45,450 bases of DNA from Streptomyces rubellomurinus (GCF_000961885.1 NZ_JZKH01000067.1:1-45450); one strand, 5' to 3'; shown: positions 7,676 through 16,607, numbered from the stretch's first letter. Translations and numbers: made by a program. The notes: generated from the letters alone by a model not told the origin.

Positions 7676-8497
7676 TCAGGCGGCGCGGCCGACGAGCTGG
7701 TCGGCGAGCTTGGCCAGCCGCTTCAGCGAGCGCTCCTCCTGGGCCGCCTGCGCGGTCGGCGCGATGACGCCGCCGTCGAAGTAGGCGCCGTTGGCCACGA
7801 CCGTCTCGGGCAGGCAGAGCCGGACGACGGCCGCCGCGCCCTCGGCGGCCGGCGCGCCGACCCGCCCGTACAGCGGCAGCAGCGCGGTGTCGCACAGGCC
7901 CGGGTTGAGGCTGACGGCGGTGATGCCGGAGCCGGCCGGGGCCATGTCGGCCGTCGCCATGGTGAGGGCGAGCTGCGACTGCGCGTAGGCGGCGACCCGG
8001 GAGTACTTCTTCACCCGGTGCGGGTCCGACCAGTTCATCGAGGCGGTGCGGTGCAGCGAGGAGGAGACGTTGACGATCCGGGCGTCGCCGGCCGCCGACA
8101 GCGGGGCGCGCAGCAGCTTGGCCAGCAGGTGCGCGGCGAGGAAGTTGACCTGCAGCGAGACCTCGTTGCCGTCGTCGGTCAGGGTGCAGCGCTCGGGCGC
8201 CATCACGGCGGCGTTGTTCACCAGCAGGTCGAGCGCCGGGTAGTGCTTGACGACCGTGCCGGCCAGCACGGCGACCTCGGTGAGGCGGGTGAAGTCGGCG
8301 GCCAGCTCGACGAGTTGGTCCCGCCGCGCGCCAGCGCTGACCAGGCGCTCGACGGCGTCCTCCGCCTCGGCGGTGGTTCGGGCGTGCACGAGCACGGTCG
8401 CGCCGTGCGCGGCGAGTAGCCGGGCGGTCTCCCAGCCGATGCCGGAGGAGGCACCGGTGACGAGGGCGGTGCGGGCGGACAGAACAGCGTCGGACAT
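7676..8497 (-). CDS. short-chain dehydrogenase/reductase, altered YxxxK
   Basis: A 273-residue SDR. The cofactor motif TGASSGIGWE is at residues 14-23, the structural NNAAV at about 94-98 and the catalytic serine in NVSSSLH at 143-149. The active-site tyrosine is Y171 in AYAQSQLAL, but the partner lysine of YxxxK is Q175 (a CAG codon, one base from AAG). The insertion before the tyrosine and the overall plan resemble retinol-dehydrogenase/WW-oxidoreductase-type SDRs. Substrate unknown. The start is the ATG at 8497 (MSDAVLSART). It is upstream of and probably co-transcribed with the bL37 gene. Confidence 0.88.
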   Translation of the reverse strand: MSDAVLSARTALVTGASSGIGWETARLLAAHGATVLVHARTTAEAEDAVERLVSAGARRDQLVELAADFTRLTEVAVLAGTVVKHYPALDLLVNNAAVMAPERCTLTDDGNEVSLQVNFLAAHLLAKLLRAPLSAAGDARIVNVSSSLHRTASMNWSDPHRVKKYSRVAAYAQSQLALTMATADMAPAGSGITAVSLNPGLCDTALLPLYGRVGAPAAEGAAAVVRLCLPETVVANGAYFDGGVIAPTAQAAQEERSLKRLAKLADQLVGRAA

Positions 8498-9052
8498 GAC
8501 CCATCCAAGGGTGGAAGGCGTCGGCGGGGTGCGACGACGGGCAGCACGAAGCTGCACGCCCCCGGGCCGCCGATGCGAAAAGGGTGTGATGCGTGGAGAG
8601 CGCTCGCCCGTCCTCCGGCCCTCGGAGCCTCGCGGGACAGAGGACGGGCGGCGGTGATCCGCACGGACGACGGCAGAGGAACCGTGCCCGTGCGCGCGGC
8701 CGGCGGCCGGCGGGAAGGAGCCGGGTCCTACCGGACGGCGGTGGCGACCGCGACAGCGACGATCCGCGGCCGGCTATGCGGCGGGCGGTCGTGGTGGCGT
8801 GTCGAGCGGTGCATGTCCCCCATCAAAGCCCTGCCGGGTGCGCGGGGCAAGCCCGTTCGCCCTCCCTGACGAACCCCTGACGTGCCGCCAACGCTTCGTT
8901 GACACTCCTGCTCCAACCCCTGTCGCGCTCCCGGCACCCGCCAAGGTTGTCACACGCCAGCCAGCCCGTCTCGACCGAATCCTGACGCCACCGCCCGAAA
9001 GCACGACGCGATCTCGACGCGCCGGATCGCCGACCGGTCCGGTGCCACCGCA
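8498..9052. other. 555-bp gene-free stretch
   Basis: No supported gene on either strand. It contains the promoter region of the SDR-bL37 transcript and the 3' side of the KdpD-like gene. A 9-bp inverted repeat GCCCGTCCT / AGGACGGGC (8606-8614, 8641-8649) with a 26-base loop is the only structure noted. Several short frames exist but lack ribosome sites and normal codon use. Confidence 0.5.
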
Positions 9053-11437
9053 TCAGGCCACCGCACGGGCCAGGCTGATCACGTAGGCGGTGCCGCCACC
9101 GGGCGCCTCCTCGACGGCCAGTTCGCCGTTCATCGCCTCCACGAAGCCGCGTACCACCGGCTGCCCCGCCCCCTCCTGGACAGCGGCCTCGCCGCCGGGA
9201 ACGGTCACCCGGACGTCCACCCGCCCGGCCACCACACCGGCGTCGACCACCACGGGCCCCGCTCCCGCCGCCGCCAGGACGTCAGTGAACGCCCGCTCCA
9301 GGAGCCCGGGATCGGCGATCACCCGCGGCAGCCCCGCGCCCAGATCGATCCGCACGCCCGGCACGCCTTCGGCAGCGGCCCGCACCACCTCCGCCACCAC
9401 GGTCGGCCGCAGCACCACCGGCATCACCCCGGCCCGCAGCCGGCTCAGGTCCAGCAGGTTGGCGACCAGCCGCTCCATCCGCTCCACCTGGGCGCCGACC
9501 CGCCGCCCGTCCGGGCCCGGCATCCGCTCGGCCTCCTGGCGCACTGCCGCCAGCGGTGCCCGCAGGTCCCGCCCGAGCGCCTCCAGCAGCGCGGTGTGCA
9601 GCGCGTCGGTGTGCGCGAGCACCTCCGCCGCCGACGCCTGCGCGGCCAGCCGCTCGCGCTCACGGGCCAGCTTCAGCTGGGTCACGTACGGCCCGAGCAG
9701 CCGGGTGTCCTCCTCGGTGAGCGGGGTGCCGCGCAGGACCAGCACCGCGCCGTCGCCCAGGTCGACGGAGAAGGACGCCTCCTCCGGCCGCAGCGGCACC
9801 GCAGCCCCTGCCGAGGCGGCCGGCAGCCACAGCGCGCCCGTCCGCACCAGCACGGCGGCGCCGTCCAGCCCGAACACCTGCCGCAGCTCCGCCACCAGAT
9901 CGGGCAGCACCCGCGGCCCGGACTCCACCGTCTCCCCCGCCAGCCTGGTGAGTACGGCCGCCTCCGCGCGCGCCCGGCCCGCCTGCTGCGAGCGCCGGGT
10001 CAGACCGTCGATCAGGTGGGCGATCACCCCGGCCACCGCGAGGAACAGCACCAGGGCCGCGAGGTCCGCGCCCCGACCGACCGTCAGGCTGTGCCACGGC
10101 GTGGTGAAGAAGTAGTCCGCCGCCAGCGCCCCGGCCGCGGTGGCGCCCGCCGCCGGCAGCAGGCCGCCCAGCCGGGCTGTCCCCGCCACCGCCAGCAGCA
10201 GGCACAGCAGCGCGCCGGACAGGCCCAGCGAGCCGCGCAGCGGCGACAGCGCCCAGGCCAGCGTGACCACCCCGGCCGGCCCGAGCAGCCACGCCAGGCG
10301 GCGCCGCCGGACCGGGACCAGCGCCGGGCGCCGGCGCCGGGGCGCGGGCGGCACGGTCAGCAGCCCCGGCTCGGGCGGCGGCAGCACCCGCACGTCGATC
10401 GGCCCGGCCAGCCGGATCACCCGGTTGATCACCGAGCCGGTGGCCAGCTCGCGCAGCCGGCTGCGGCTGGTCGGCCCCAGCAGGATCTGTGTGGCGCTCT
10501 CCGTCCGGGCGAAGTCCACCAGCGCCCGGGCCACGTCGCCGCCGCTCACCTCGACGAAGCTGCCGTGCAGCTCCCGCAGCAGGTCCCGCTGCGCCGCCAG
10601 GGCGGGCGGCTCGCGCTCCGCCGTGCCGTCGTCCAGTCGGACGTGCACGCCGATCAGGTCCCCGTGCACCCGGGTCGCCGTCCGGGCTCCCCGGCGGATC
10701 AGGTGCTCGCCCTGCGCCGCGCCGTTCAGCGCGACCACGATCCGCTCCTTCGTCTCCCAGGGCGCCCGGATGCCGTGCCGGGCCCGGTAGTCGGCCAGCT
10801 CCTCCTCCACCCGGTCCGCCAGCCAGAGCAGCGCCAGCTCGCGCAGGGCGCCGAGGTTGCCGGCCCGGAAGTAGTGGTCCAGCGCCACGTCGACCCGGTC
10901 CGGCGGGTAGACCTCCCCCTGCGCCATCCGGGTGCGCAGCGCATCCGGGCTCAGGTCGACCAGCTCGATCCGGTCGGCGGCCCGGACCACCTCGTCGGGG
11001 ATCGTCTCGCGCTGCGCGACGCCGGTGATCTGCTCGACGACGTCGTTGAGGCTCTCCAGGTGCTGGATGTTGAGCGTCGTCGCCACGTCGATCCCGGCGT
11101 CCAGCAGCTCCCGCACGTCCTGCCAGCGCTTCGCGTTCCGCCCGCCGGGCACGTCGGTGTGCGCGAGCTCGTCCACCAGCGCGAGCGACGCGCGGCGCGC
11201 CAGCAGGGCGTCCACGTCCAACTCGGTCAGATCCGTCCCCCGGTACCGGACCAGCCGCCTGGGCAGCACCGGCAGGTCCCCCAACTGCTCCTGCGTCCCG
11301 CGCCGCCCGTACGTCTCCACCAGGCCGACCACCACGTCCAGCCCCTCGCCGCGCAGCCGCCGGCCCTCCCGGAGCATGGCGTACGTCTTCCCCACCCCCG
11401 GCGCAGCCCCCAGGAACACCCGCAGCTTCCCGGCCAC
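9053..11437 (-). CDS. KdpD-like protein lacking the kinase histidine
   Basis: A 794-residue protein with the full N-terminal KdpD sensor: Walker [10 protein letters not shown] (residues 10-18), a Walker-B-like LVDELAHT (87-94) and a long conserved block. A universal-stress-like domain, a DUF4118 membrane part and a GAF-like region follow. The C-terminus is a decayed histidine kinase. Where kinases have SHDLRTPL it has GRDLRAPL, with R623 (codon CGG, 9569-9571) in place of the phosphoacceptor His. The N-box Asn and DxGxG are not recognisable; only a GGGT near the end remains. No kdpE or kdpFABC is nearby. The GTG at 11437 is the best in-frame start; the ATG with a strong ribosome site at 11474 is in another frame. 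Confidence 0.85.
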   Translation of the reverse strand: MAGKLRVFLGAAPGVGKTYAMLREGRRLRGEGLDVVVGLVETYGRRGTQEQLGDLPVLPRRLVRYRGTDLTELDVDALLARRASLALVDELAHTDVPGGRNAKRWQDVRELLDAGIDVATTLNIQHLESLNDVVEQITGVAQRETIPDEVVRAADRIELVDLSPDALRTRMAQGEVYPPDRVDVALDHYFRAGNLGALRELALLWLADRVEEELADYRARHGIRAPWETKERIVVALNGAAQGEHLIRRGARTATRVHGDLIGVHVRLDDGTAEREPPALAAQRDLLRELHGSFVEVSGGDVARALVDFARTESATQILLGPTSRSRLRELATGSVINRVIRLAGPIDVRVLPPPEPGLLTVPPAPRRRRPALVPVRRRRLAWLLGPAGVVTLAWALSPLRGSLGLSGALLCLLLAVAGTARLGGLLPAAGATAAGALAADYFFTTPWHSLTVGRGADLAALVLFLAVAGVIAHLIDGLTRRSQQAGRARAEAAVLTRLAGETVESGPRVLPDLVAELRQVFGLDGAAVLVRTGALWLPAASAGAAVPLRPEEASFSVDLGDGAVLVLRGTPLTEEDTRLLGPYVTQLKLARERERLAAQASAAEVLAHTDALHTALLEALGRDLRAPLAAVRQEAERMPGPDGRRVGAQVERMERLVANLLDLSRLRAGVMPVVLRPTVVAEVVRAAAEGVPGVRIDLGAGLPRVIADPGLLERAFTDVLAAAGAGPVVVDAGVVAGRVDVRVTVPGGEAAVQEGAGQPVVRGFVEAMNGELAVEEAPGGGTAYVISLARAVA

Positions 11438-11499
11438 CGCCGTCCCGACCGCCTTTCTCCGCTTCCAGGTCCATGCTGCGCCTTTCCTGACCAGGGGCC

Positions 11500-11719
11500 C
11501 CACCCGACGTGGACGCGCGGGCGCCGGGAGGGGTCCGGCTCCGCCTCGCGCAGCACCTCCCGGGTGACCGGGGCGACCTCGCCCTGCCCGAACAGGAAGA
11601 ACCGCGGGAAGTGGCCGACCGGGCCGCCCTCGCACCCGGTAGCGGTCGTGGAGCACCGCCGGCGACAAGGCCCACTGCTCCGGCGGCAACCGTTCCCACC
11701 TGCGCAATCGCGGTGTCAA
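11500..11719 (-). pseudogene. frameshifted small gene of unknown function
   Basis: Between the hydrolase and the KdpD-like gene the minus strand has codon use typical of real genes, split over two frames. The first frame from a TTG at 11719 reads [20 protein letters not shown] and on to DRYRVR. The sequence then continues in another frame as [20 protein letters not shown] and [16 protein letters not shown]. The switch falls near 11628-11635. Third positions are almost all G/C in both pieces and lose this pattern after about 11500, where no stop is found. It may be a small gene broken by an indel, a sequencing error, or the displaced start of a longer gene. The family is not recognised. Confidence 0.4.
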
Positions 11720-11723
11720 GGCG

Positions 11724-12431
11724 TCATCGCTGCGGACTGCGCCAGGCGGTGGTGACGGCGACGATGGTCCGAGCCAACGACACAGGCTGCTCCCGGGCGA
11801 TGAGGTGTCCGGCACCTTGGATGGACCGGACCGTGGTACGCGGAGCCAGGCGCAACAGCTGGTCGAAGTCCTCGGCGGTGACCGATGAACCGGTGTCTCC
11901 GTGGACGAGCAGCAGGGGCAGGTCGAGCTCCGCGGTGACCTGCCGCAGCCGGGGAACTTGGGCGAGGATGTCCTCGACGAGCTCGGTGTAGGCACCGGCC
12001 AGACCGCCGGCGGCGAGGAAACGGCGGACTCGGGAGGGCACGAGGCAGGGCACGACGTCGACCAGCACCAGCCCTGCCGCCCTTGCCCGCGCGGCCGGAT
12101 CGGTGAGGGCGGCGATGGCAGCGAGCCCGCCCAGTGAGGCACCCACGACCACGCACCCCGGCGGCTCGGTGCGCAGCATCGCGGCGACGTCCTCCGCGCA
12201 CGGGGACAGCGCCCGGGCGAGGCCGTCGCTGTCACCATGACCTCGCTGGTCGAAGGCCACGCAGCGGAACCCGGCACCGACGAGGACGTCGCTGACCGGA
12301 GCCCACACCTGACGGCGTTCGCCACCGGCATGAAGCAGGAGACAGGTCGGTCCGGCGCCGACCTCCTCCCCGCGCAGAATCGCACCAGGGCGAGCGAGCC
12401 ACCGCGGCCGCGGGACGGTCGGGCCGATCAT
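11724..12431 (-). CDS. alpha/beta-fold hydrolase
   Basis: A 235-residue alpha/beta hydrolase. The nucleophile elbow is GASLGG, the acid is probably the Asp of LLVHGDTG, and the catalytic His is in GAGHLIA near the C-terminus. The segment FDQRGHGDSDG is typical of the family. No signal peptide; substrate unknown. The ATG at 12431 (MIGPTVPRP) follows GGGGAAGG about ten bases upstream; longer in-frame starts lack the family N-terminus. It may head the transcript containing the broken small gene and the KdpD-like gene. Confidence 0.85.
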   Translation of the reverse strand: MIGPTVPRPRWLARPGAILRGEEVGAGPTCLLLHAGGERRQVWAPVSDVLVGAGFRCVAFDQRGHGDSDGLARALSPCAEDVAAMLRTEPPGCVVVGASLGGLAAIAALTDPAARARAAGLVLVDVVPCLVPSRVRRFLAAGGLAGAYTELVEDILAQVPRLRQVTAELDLPLLLVHGDTGSSVTAEDFDQLLRLAPRTTVRSIQGAGHLIAREQPVSLARTIVAVTTAWRSPQR

Positions 12432-12634
12432 GAGGCTGACACCTTCCCCCTCCCCCGCGCGCCCGAAGGAGCATGCCGGGAACCGAACGTACACCGGGCT
12501 GTATGCCCGCTGAAGGCGCGACGACACGAGGACGCCGCCCGGCCGGTACGGCGCAACGAGCGGGACTTCACCCGATTCCCGGTCGACGCCGGGATCGACT
12601 CGATCTCCGTCTCACCCCTCGCGGCCGCAGGCCG

Positions 12635-13330
12635 TCAGGGCGCGAGGTCCCGGCGCAGCAGCAGCGGGACGGCGGCGCCGAGACCGGCGAGTCCGACGGT
12701 CACGAGCACGGCGAGTGAGCCCCGGGCGAAGCCGCCTTGGGCGAGCGCGTCTCCCGGGGTGTAGTAGTGGAACGGGCTCAGGTAGCGCAGCGGGTTGGCC
12801 GGCTGCCAGGCCAGGGCGATGAAGTTGACGGCGAACCCCACGGCTCCCAGTGCGATGGTGGCTCCGACGACCTGGGCTTTGTGCCGTACCGCGGCCGAGA
12901 CGGCGACGGCCGGTCCGGCCAGGCTGAGGGAGAACGCGCACCCCAGGACGCCGGCGGCGAGCACGCCGCGCAGTGGGACCGCGTGGTGGAGGGCGGGGGA
13001 AAGGGCCACGCCGACGCCGATCGGGAGTGTGGCGAGGTGGAACAGCAGCAGGCGCGGACCGGGGTCCGACTGGCCTGGAGGGGCGTCGGGGCGCCCTTCC
13101 AACAGGGCCGCCCAGGTGGTGCCGAGGGCGGCGGCGATCCGGACGAAGGCCGCCGGATCGAATACCGGCCCGGCCTCCAGCAGGTGGCGCAGGTACTGCG
13201 GCGCCATCGCGGCCTGGTAGGCCAACACCGGATCGGTCAGGCCGAGTTGGTCGCGTCGCTCGACGATCCGGCGGGCCACGGCGGCAGGGTCGGCTCGTTG
13301 GACGGCTTCGAGGTCGGGAATGTGCTTCAC
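12635..13330 (-). CDS. chimeric protein: HTH fragment fused to ABC-2 permease C-terminus
   Basis: A 231-residue frame made of two unrelated parts. Residues 13-93 match, almost residue for residue, the HTH domain of the HTH-PPOX gene at 29438-30088: both share LLEAGPxFDP, FVRIAA and DAPPGQSxPGPR. In place of the following PPOX domain, residues from about 97 on are hydrophobic, with about four membrane helices, and end RYLSPFHYY...LLLRRDL, the usual C-terminus of ABC-2-type permeases. No ATPase gene is adjacent. The GTG at 13330 has a GAGGAG seven bases upstream, so translation is plausible. I infer an in-frame deletion that joined a regulator gene to a permease gene; whether it has a function is unknown. 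Confidence 0.75.
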   Translation of the reverse strand: MKHIPDLEAVQRADPAAVARRIVERRDQLGLTDPVLAYQAAMAPQYLRHLLEAGPVFDPAAFVRIAAALGTTWAALLEGRPDAPPGQSDPGPRLLLFHLATLPIGVGVALSPALHHAVPLRGVLAAGVLGCAFSLSLAGPAVAVSAAVRHKAQVVGATIALGAVGFAVNFIALAWQPANPLRYLSPFHYYTPGDALAQGGFARGSLAVLVTVGLAGLGAAVPLLLRRDLAP

Positions 13331-13363
13331 AGTGGGTCTCCTCGGTGTGCCGGTGCCCCCGGG

Positions 13364-14410
13364 TCAGGTCCGGAAGAGTGCGACCTTGAGGGCGCCGGTG
13401 TCCCCGGCGTCGGCGAAGACGTCGTAGGCGTCCTGCATCTCGTCCAGGCCGAAGCGGTGGGTGACCAGCCCGGAGACGTCCAGGCGGCCGACTGCGAGCA
13501 TGTCGAGCAGCAGCGGGGTGCTGTGGGTGTCGACCAGGCCGGTGGTGATGGTGACGTCGCGGATCCAGAGGTCTTCCAGGTGGAGCACCGCCGGTTTGCC
13601 GTGCACGCCGACGTTGGCGACCCGGCCGCCGGGGCGGACCAGGCGGGCGCAGAGTTCGAAGGTCTCGGGCACGCCGACCGCCTCGATCGCGACGTCCGCG
13701 CCGAGCCCGTCCCGGCTCAGTTCGCGGACGGCCTCCGGGGTGGCCTCGGCCGTGGTGAGCACGGTGTCGGCGCCGAAGCGCTCGGCCGCGTCGAGGCGGC
13801 TCCGGGCGAGGTCGACGGCGATGATGCGCGAGGGGCTGTAGAGATGGGCGGTGATGATCGCGGCGAGCCCGATCGGGCCGGCGCCGACGATCGCGACGGT
13901 GTCGCCCGGGCCGACCCGGCCGTTGCGGACGCCGACCTCGTAGGAGGTGGGCAGGATGTCGGCGAGCAGCAGCGCGTCCTCGTCCGTGACGCCCTCGGGC
14001 AGCTTGTGCAGGGAACTGTCCGCGAAGGGCGTGCGGACGTACTCGGCCTGGCAGCCGTCGATCAGGTGGCCGAGGATCCAGCCGCCTCCGCCGGTGCACT
14101 GCCCGTACGTCCCGGCGCGGCAGTAGGCGCACCGGCCGCAGGCGGAGATGCAGGAGATCAGCACGCGATCACCGACCGCGACGGTGCGCACCCCCGGCCC
14201 GGTCTCGGTGACGGTGCCGACCGCCTCGTGCCCGAGGATGCGGCCCTGCGTGACCTCGGGGACGTCGCCCCTGAGGATGTGCAGGTCGGTGCCGCAGATG
14301 GTGACCGCGTCCACCCGGACGACGGCGTCCTCCGGGTCGCGGACGACCGGGTCGGGGACGTCGCCCCCCCAGGTACGGCGGCCGGGGCCGTGGTAGGTGA
14401 GCGCTTTCAT
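13364..14410 (-). CDS. zinc-dependent alcohol dehydrogenase
   Basis: A 348-residue medium-chain dehydrogenase. Catalytic zinc ligands are in TICGTDLH and GHEAVG, and the four structural-zinc cysteines occur in CISACGRCAYCRAGTYGQC. The cofactor motif is VGAGPIGLAA. The sequence suggests NAD-dependent oxidation of an alcohol or polyol, or reduction of the aldehyde under low oxygen. It lies 33 bp upstream of the HTH/permease chimera on the same strand. An OsdR-like box (14516-14529) lies 106 bp upstream of the ATG, which fits induction in hypoxia or dormancy. Confidence 0.92.
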   Translation of the reverse strand: MKALTYHGPGRRTWGGDVPDPVVRDPEDAVVRVDAVTICGTDLHILRGDVPEVTQGRILGHEAVGTVTETGPGVRTVAVGDRVLISCISACGRCAYCRAGTYGQCTGGGGWILGHLIDGCQAEYVRTPFADSSLHKLPEGVTDEDALLLADILPTSYEVGVRNGRVGPGDTVAIVGAGPIGLAAIITAHLYSPSRIIAVDLARSRLDAAERFGADTVLTTAEATPEAVRELSRDGLGADVAIEAVGVPETFELCARLVRPGGRVANVGVHGKPAVLHLEDLWIRDVTITTGLVDTHSTPLLLDMLAVGRLDVSGLVTHRFGLDEMQDAYDVFADAGDTGALKVALFRT

Positions 14411-15602
14411 GTGCCGGTCGCTCCTCTCGGACGGCGGAGCCGGAGCGGTTCCGCTCGCCCTTCCAGGTTTGCGCGTGGCCGGGCCTGCCGCCGGGGCCGG
14501 TGGGGTCGTCCCGCTGGGCCGATGGGCCCCCTTTACGCCCGGCGCGGCACCGGTTGCGCGCCTAGGCTGGCTCGCCCGGGCCACCGAGATCGCCGGTGCG
14601 GAACTTGCCGTCGTCGCCCTGCCGCTGCCGAACACCGGAGATCTGGAGGTGCGGATCGCCGTCGGCCTCGGCGCTCGGCAGCACAGTGGCTTGGTGCTCC
14701 CGGTGGAGGGCTCGTTCGTCGGCGCGGCCGTTCGCACCGGCGGGCTGGTGGTGAGCCCCGACGTCCAGAAGGACCCGAGGATCACCGCCGGTCCACCGCG
14801 TTGGGAGGGCCTGGGCCCGGCGGTCGCGGTGCCCACCGGCACCTCCGAGCGCGGGATCCGCGGTGTGCTGATGCTGGCCCGCGCGGCCGGCGCACCGCTG
14901 TTCGACGAGGGCGAGTCGGGGCCGCTGCTGGGTTTCGCCGGGCAGGCGGCGGTCGCGATGGAACTCGCCGAGCGCCGCCGCGACTCCGAGCAGATCGCGC
15001 TGCTGCGCGAACGCGACCGGATCGCCCGCGACCTGGACGACCTGGCCGTCCAGCGCCTCTTCGCCACCGGCATGACCCTCCAGGGCGCCACCCGGTTCAT
15101 CGACCACCCCGAGGCCACCGACCGCGTCCTGCGGGCGATCGACGACCTGGACGAGACCGCCAGGACCATCCGTGCCACCATCTTCGGCCTACGCCTGCGC
15201 GAGTCCGGCCCGGCAGCGGCCGGCCTGCGTGCCCGGCTCGTCGAGGTCGTCGAACGCGCCGCCCACGCCCTCGGCTTCACCCCGGCCCTGCGGATGAGCG
15301 GCCTGCTCGACGCCACCGTGCCCGCCGAGATCGCGGACGCGGCCGTCGCCGTCCTGGAGGAGGCGCTGTCCAACGCCGCCCGCCACGCGCAGGCCAGCGC
15401 GGTCGAGGTCTCGGTCGCCGCCCGTACGGACCTGATCCTCACCGTGGCCGACAACGGCGTCGGCCTCCCCGAAGGAGGCCGACACAGCGGACTCGCCAAC
15501 CTGGCCGACCGTGCCGCCGCGCTGGACGGCACTTTCACCGCCCGCACCCGCCCCGAGGGCGGCACCGCGTTGGAGTGGCGGGTGCCGCTGCCGAAACCCT
15601 AG
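14397..15602 (+). CDS. DevS/OsdK-like sensor kinase lacking its histidine, probably 5'-truncated
   Basis: A GAF domain (about residues 57-190 from the first ATG) is followed by a HisKA_3 helix and a HATPase domain. In the dimerisation helix ERDRIARDLDDLAVQRLFAT the phosphoacceptor His of the usual ARDLHDL is D214 (GAC at 15036-15038, one base from CAC). The ATP-binding part looks intact: N326 in EEALSNAARHA and DNGVGLP at 352-358. DevS-type kinases normally have two GAFs; only one, resembling the second, is present. The first 55 residues lack coding character, overlap the dehydrogenase start by 14 bp and include an OsdR-like box, so the true start is uncertain. Confidence 0.82.
   Translation: MSAFMCRSLLSDGGAGAVPLALPGLRVAGPAAGAGGVVPLGRWAPFTPGAAPVARLGWLARATEIAGAELAVVALPLPNTGDLEVRIAVGLGARQHSGLVLPVEGSFVGAAVRTGGLVVSPDVQKDPRITAGPPRWEGLGPAVAVPTGTSERGIRGVLMLARAAGAPLFDEGESGPLLGFAGQAAVAMELAERRRDSEQIALLRERDRIARDLDDLAVQRLFATGMTLQGATRFIDHPEATDRVLRAIDDLDETARTIRATIFGLRLRESGPAAAGLRARLVEVVERAAHALGFTPALRMSGLLDATVPAEIADAAVAVLEEALSNAARHAQASAVEVSVAARTDLILTVADNGVGLPEGGRHSGLANLADRAAALDGTFTARTRPEGGTALEWRVPLPKP
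14516..14529. promoter_or_regulatory. OsdR/DevR-like box 1
   Basis: GGGCCGATGGGCCC, an imperfect palindrome and the first of six related 14-mers in the dormancy island. It lies between the alcohol dehydrogenase start and the coding part of the sensor kinase, and could serve either. Confidence 0.4.
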
Positions 15603-16582
15603 GCCTCCCCGTCCAGGACGTCCCTGGCGGCCAGGCGGGGCGTGGGGGCGCCCTCGGGACCGTAGCCGAGGCGGATCAGCATCTGCACGTGGCCGGGACG
15701 CTGGTGCGGATCGCGGGCGACCCAGCGCAGTTCAGGCCATTCCATCGCCTGGTGCAGCAGGGAGGCGCGGACGCCGTGGACGGTGGCTTCGAGCAGGACG
15801 TGTTCCAGGGCGATCCCGGCGCGCAGCCAGTCCGTCGGGGTGTCATGGTCCGTCGTGAGCACGGCGAGGCGCGGATCGTGTTCGAAGGCAGCGGGCGCCT
15901 GGTGCTCGGCGGGGCGGATGGCGGCGAAGTCCCGCATGGGCAGGTGGCCCGTACGGTCCTGAGGGCCGAGTGCGCTGGTCGGGATGCCGTAGGGCGGCAC
16001 GTTCGCGCTGCGGATCCAGGTGCGGCTCTCGGTGCGCTGGACCGCGTCGGTGGTGTTGCGGCGCTCGGCCTCGGCAGTGAGGTGGAGCAGCCGGGCCGTC
16101 TCCTCGTGGTCGGGCAGGTGGAGGGTGGTGTCCTCCGCTCGGGCGGCCGACACGAGGTGGCCGAGTACGACCGGTGGAACGGGTTCGTCGGTGAAGGGTG
16201 TACGGACGCAGTGGCGGTGCCAGATCGCCTCGTAGAGCTCTTCGGTGCCGGGCGGCGACGCCGTGGCCGGGGTGTCGAGGCCGATGGCGGCGAACAGGTC
16301 CGGCTCGGCCGGGTCCGGCAGCAGCCGCACGTCCGGTGCCCAGCCGAGGTGACGGGCGGCGACGCGCAGGTTGAGGACGGCCGCGCCGACGGAGATGTGC
16401 ATCGCCCGGCCTCGGGGGTCGGCGGCCGGGACGGCTCGCTCGCGGGCGGCGCGGACTTCCAGCGTCGAGGTCTCCGGCCGGAGCCTGAAGCGCCAGGGCT
16501 GGCTGTTGTGGATCGAGGGGGCGGCGACCGCTGCTGAGACGAGCTTCTCCAGTGCGGCGGCGTCGAGGGTGTGGGTGGTCAT
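15599..16582 (-). CDS. Acg-type nitroreductase-like protein
   Basis: A 327-residue protein of the Acg (Rv2032-like) nitroreductase family. The N-terminal signature APSIHNSQPWRFR is at residues 20-32 and a second family block RAMHISVGAAVLNLRVAA follows. The C-terminus has HVQMLIRLGYG. Family members have a nitroreductase fold but several bind FMN without showing reductase activity, and in mycobacteria they belong to the DosR dormancy regulon. The paralogue at 19231-20217 shares the same plan. The ATG at 16582 has GGAG at seven bases. The gene starts 25 bp after the SHOCT remnant, downstream of the OsdR-like boxes at 16806-16841. It ends three bases before the sensor-kinase stop, tail to tail. 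Confidence 0.9.
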   Translation of the reverse strand: MTTHTLDAAALEKLVSAAVAAPSIHNSQPWRFRLRPETSTLEVRAARERAVPAADPRGRAMHISVGAAVLNLRVAARHLGWAPDVRLLPDPAEPDLFAAIGLDTPATASPPGTEELYEAIWHRHCVRTPFTDEPVPPVVLGHLVSAARAEDTTLHLPDHEETARLLHLTAEAERRNTTDAVQRTESRTWIRSANVPPYGIPTSALGPQDRTGHLPMRDFAAIRPAEHQAPAAFEHDPRLAVLTTDHDTPTDWLRAGIALEHVLLEATVHGVRASLLHQAMEWPELRWVARDPHQRPGHVQMLIRLGYGPEGAPTPRLAARDVLDGEA

Positions 16583-16607
16583 GGCCGTCTCCGGGGATGG
16601 GGCGTGG

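Noticed and set aside
8606..8649. Terminator or small RNA in the 8498-9052 gap
   Set aside because: A 9-bp stem with a 26-base loop in GC-rich DNA is not enough evidence, and it lies upstream, not downstream, of the nearest gene.
9053..11437. Potassium-transport (Kdp) operon
   Set aside because: No kdpF, kdpA, kdpB, kdpC or kdpE is in the neighbourhood, and the kinase part is degenerate.
9053..12385. A single 1110-codon minus-strand frame
   Set aside because: Only 9053-11437 reads as a protein family (KdpD). The part from 11724 on is the antisense-frame shadow of the hydrolase gene, and 11500-11719 is a separate broken gene.
12566..12584. GGGACTTCACCCGATTCCC as a mycobacterial-type DosR box for the hydrolase
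   Set aside because: The second half does not match, it lies 135 bp from the start, and it differs from the six GGGYCSRAYGGYCC boxes of this island.
12737..16537. A plus-strand open frame of 1266 codons
   Set aside because: It is antisense or frame-shifted to the chimera, alcohol dehydrogenase, sensor kinase and Acg-type genes, with low-complexity composition and no motif.
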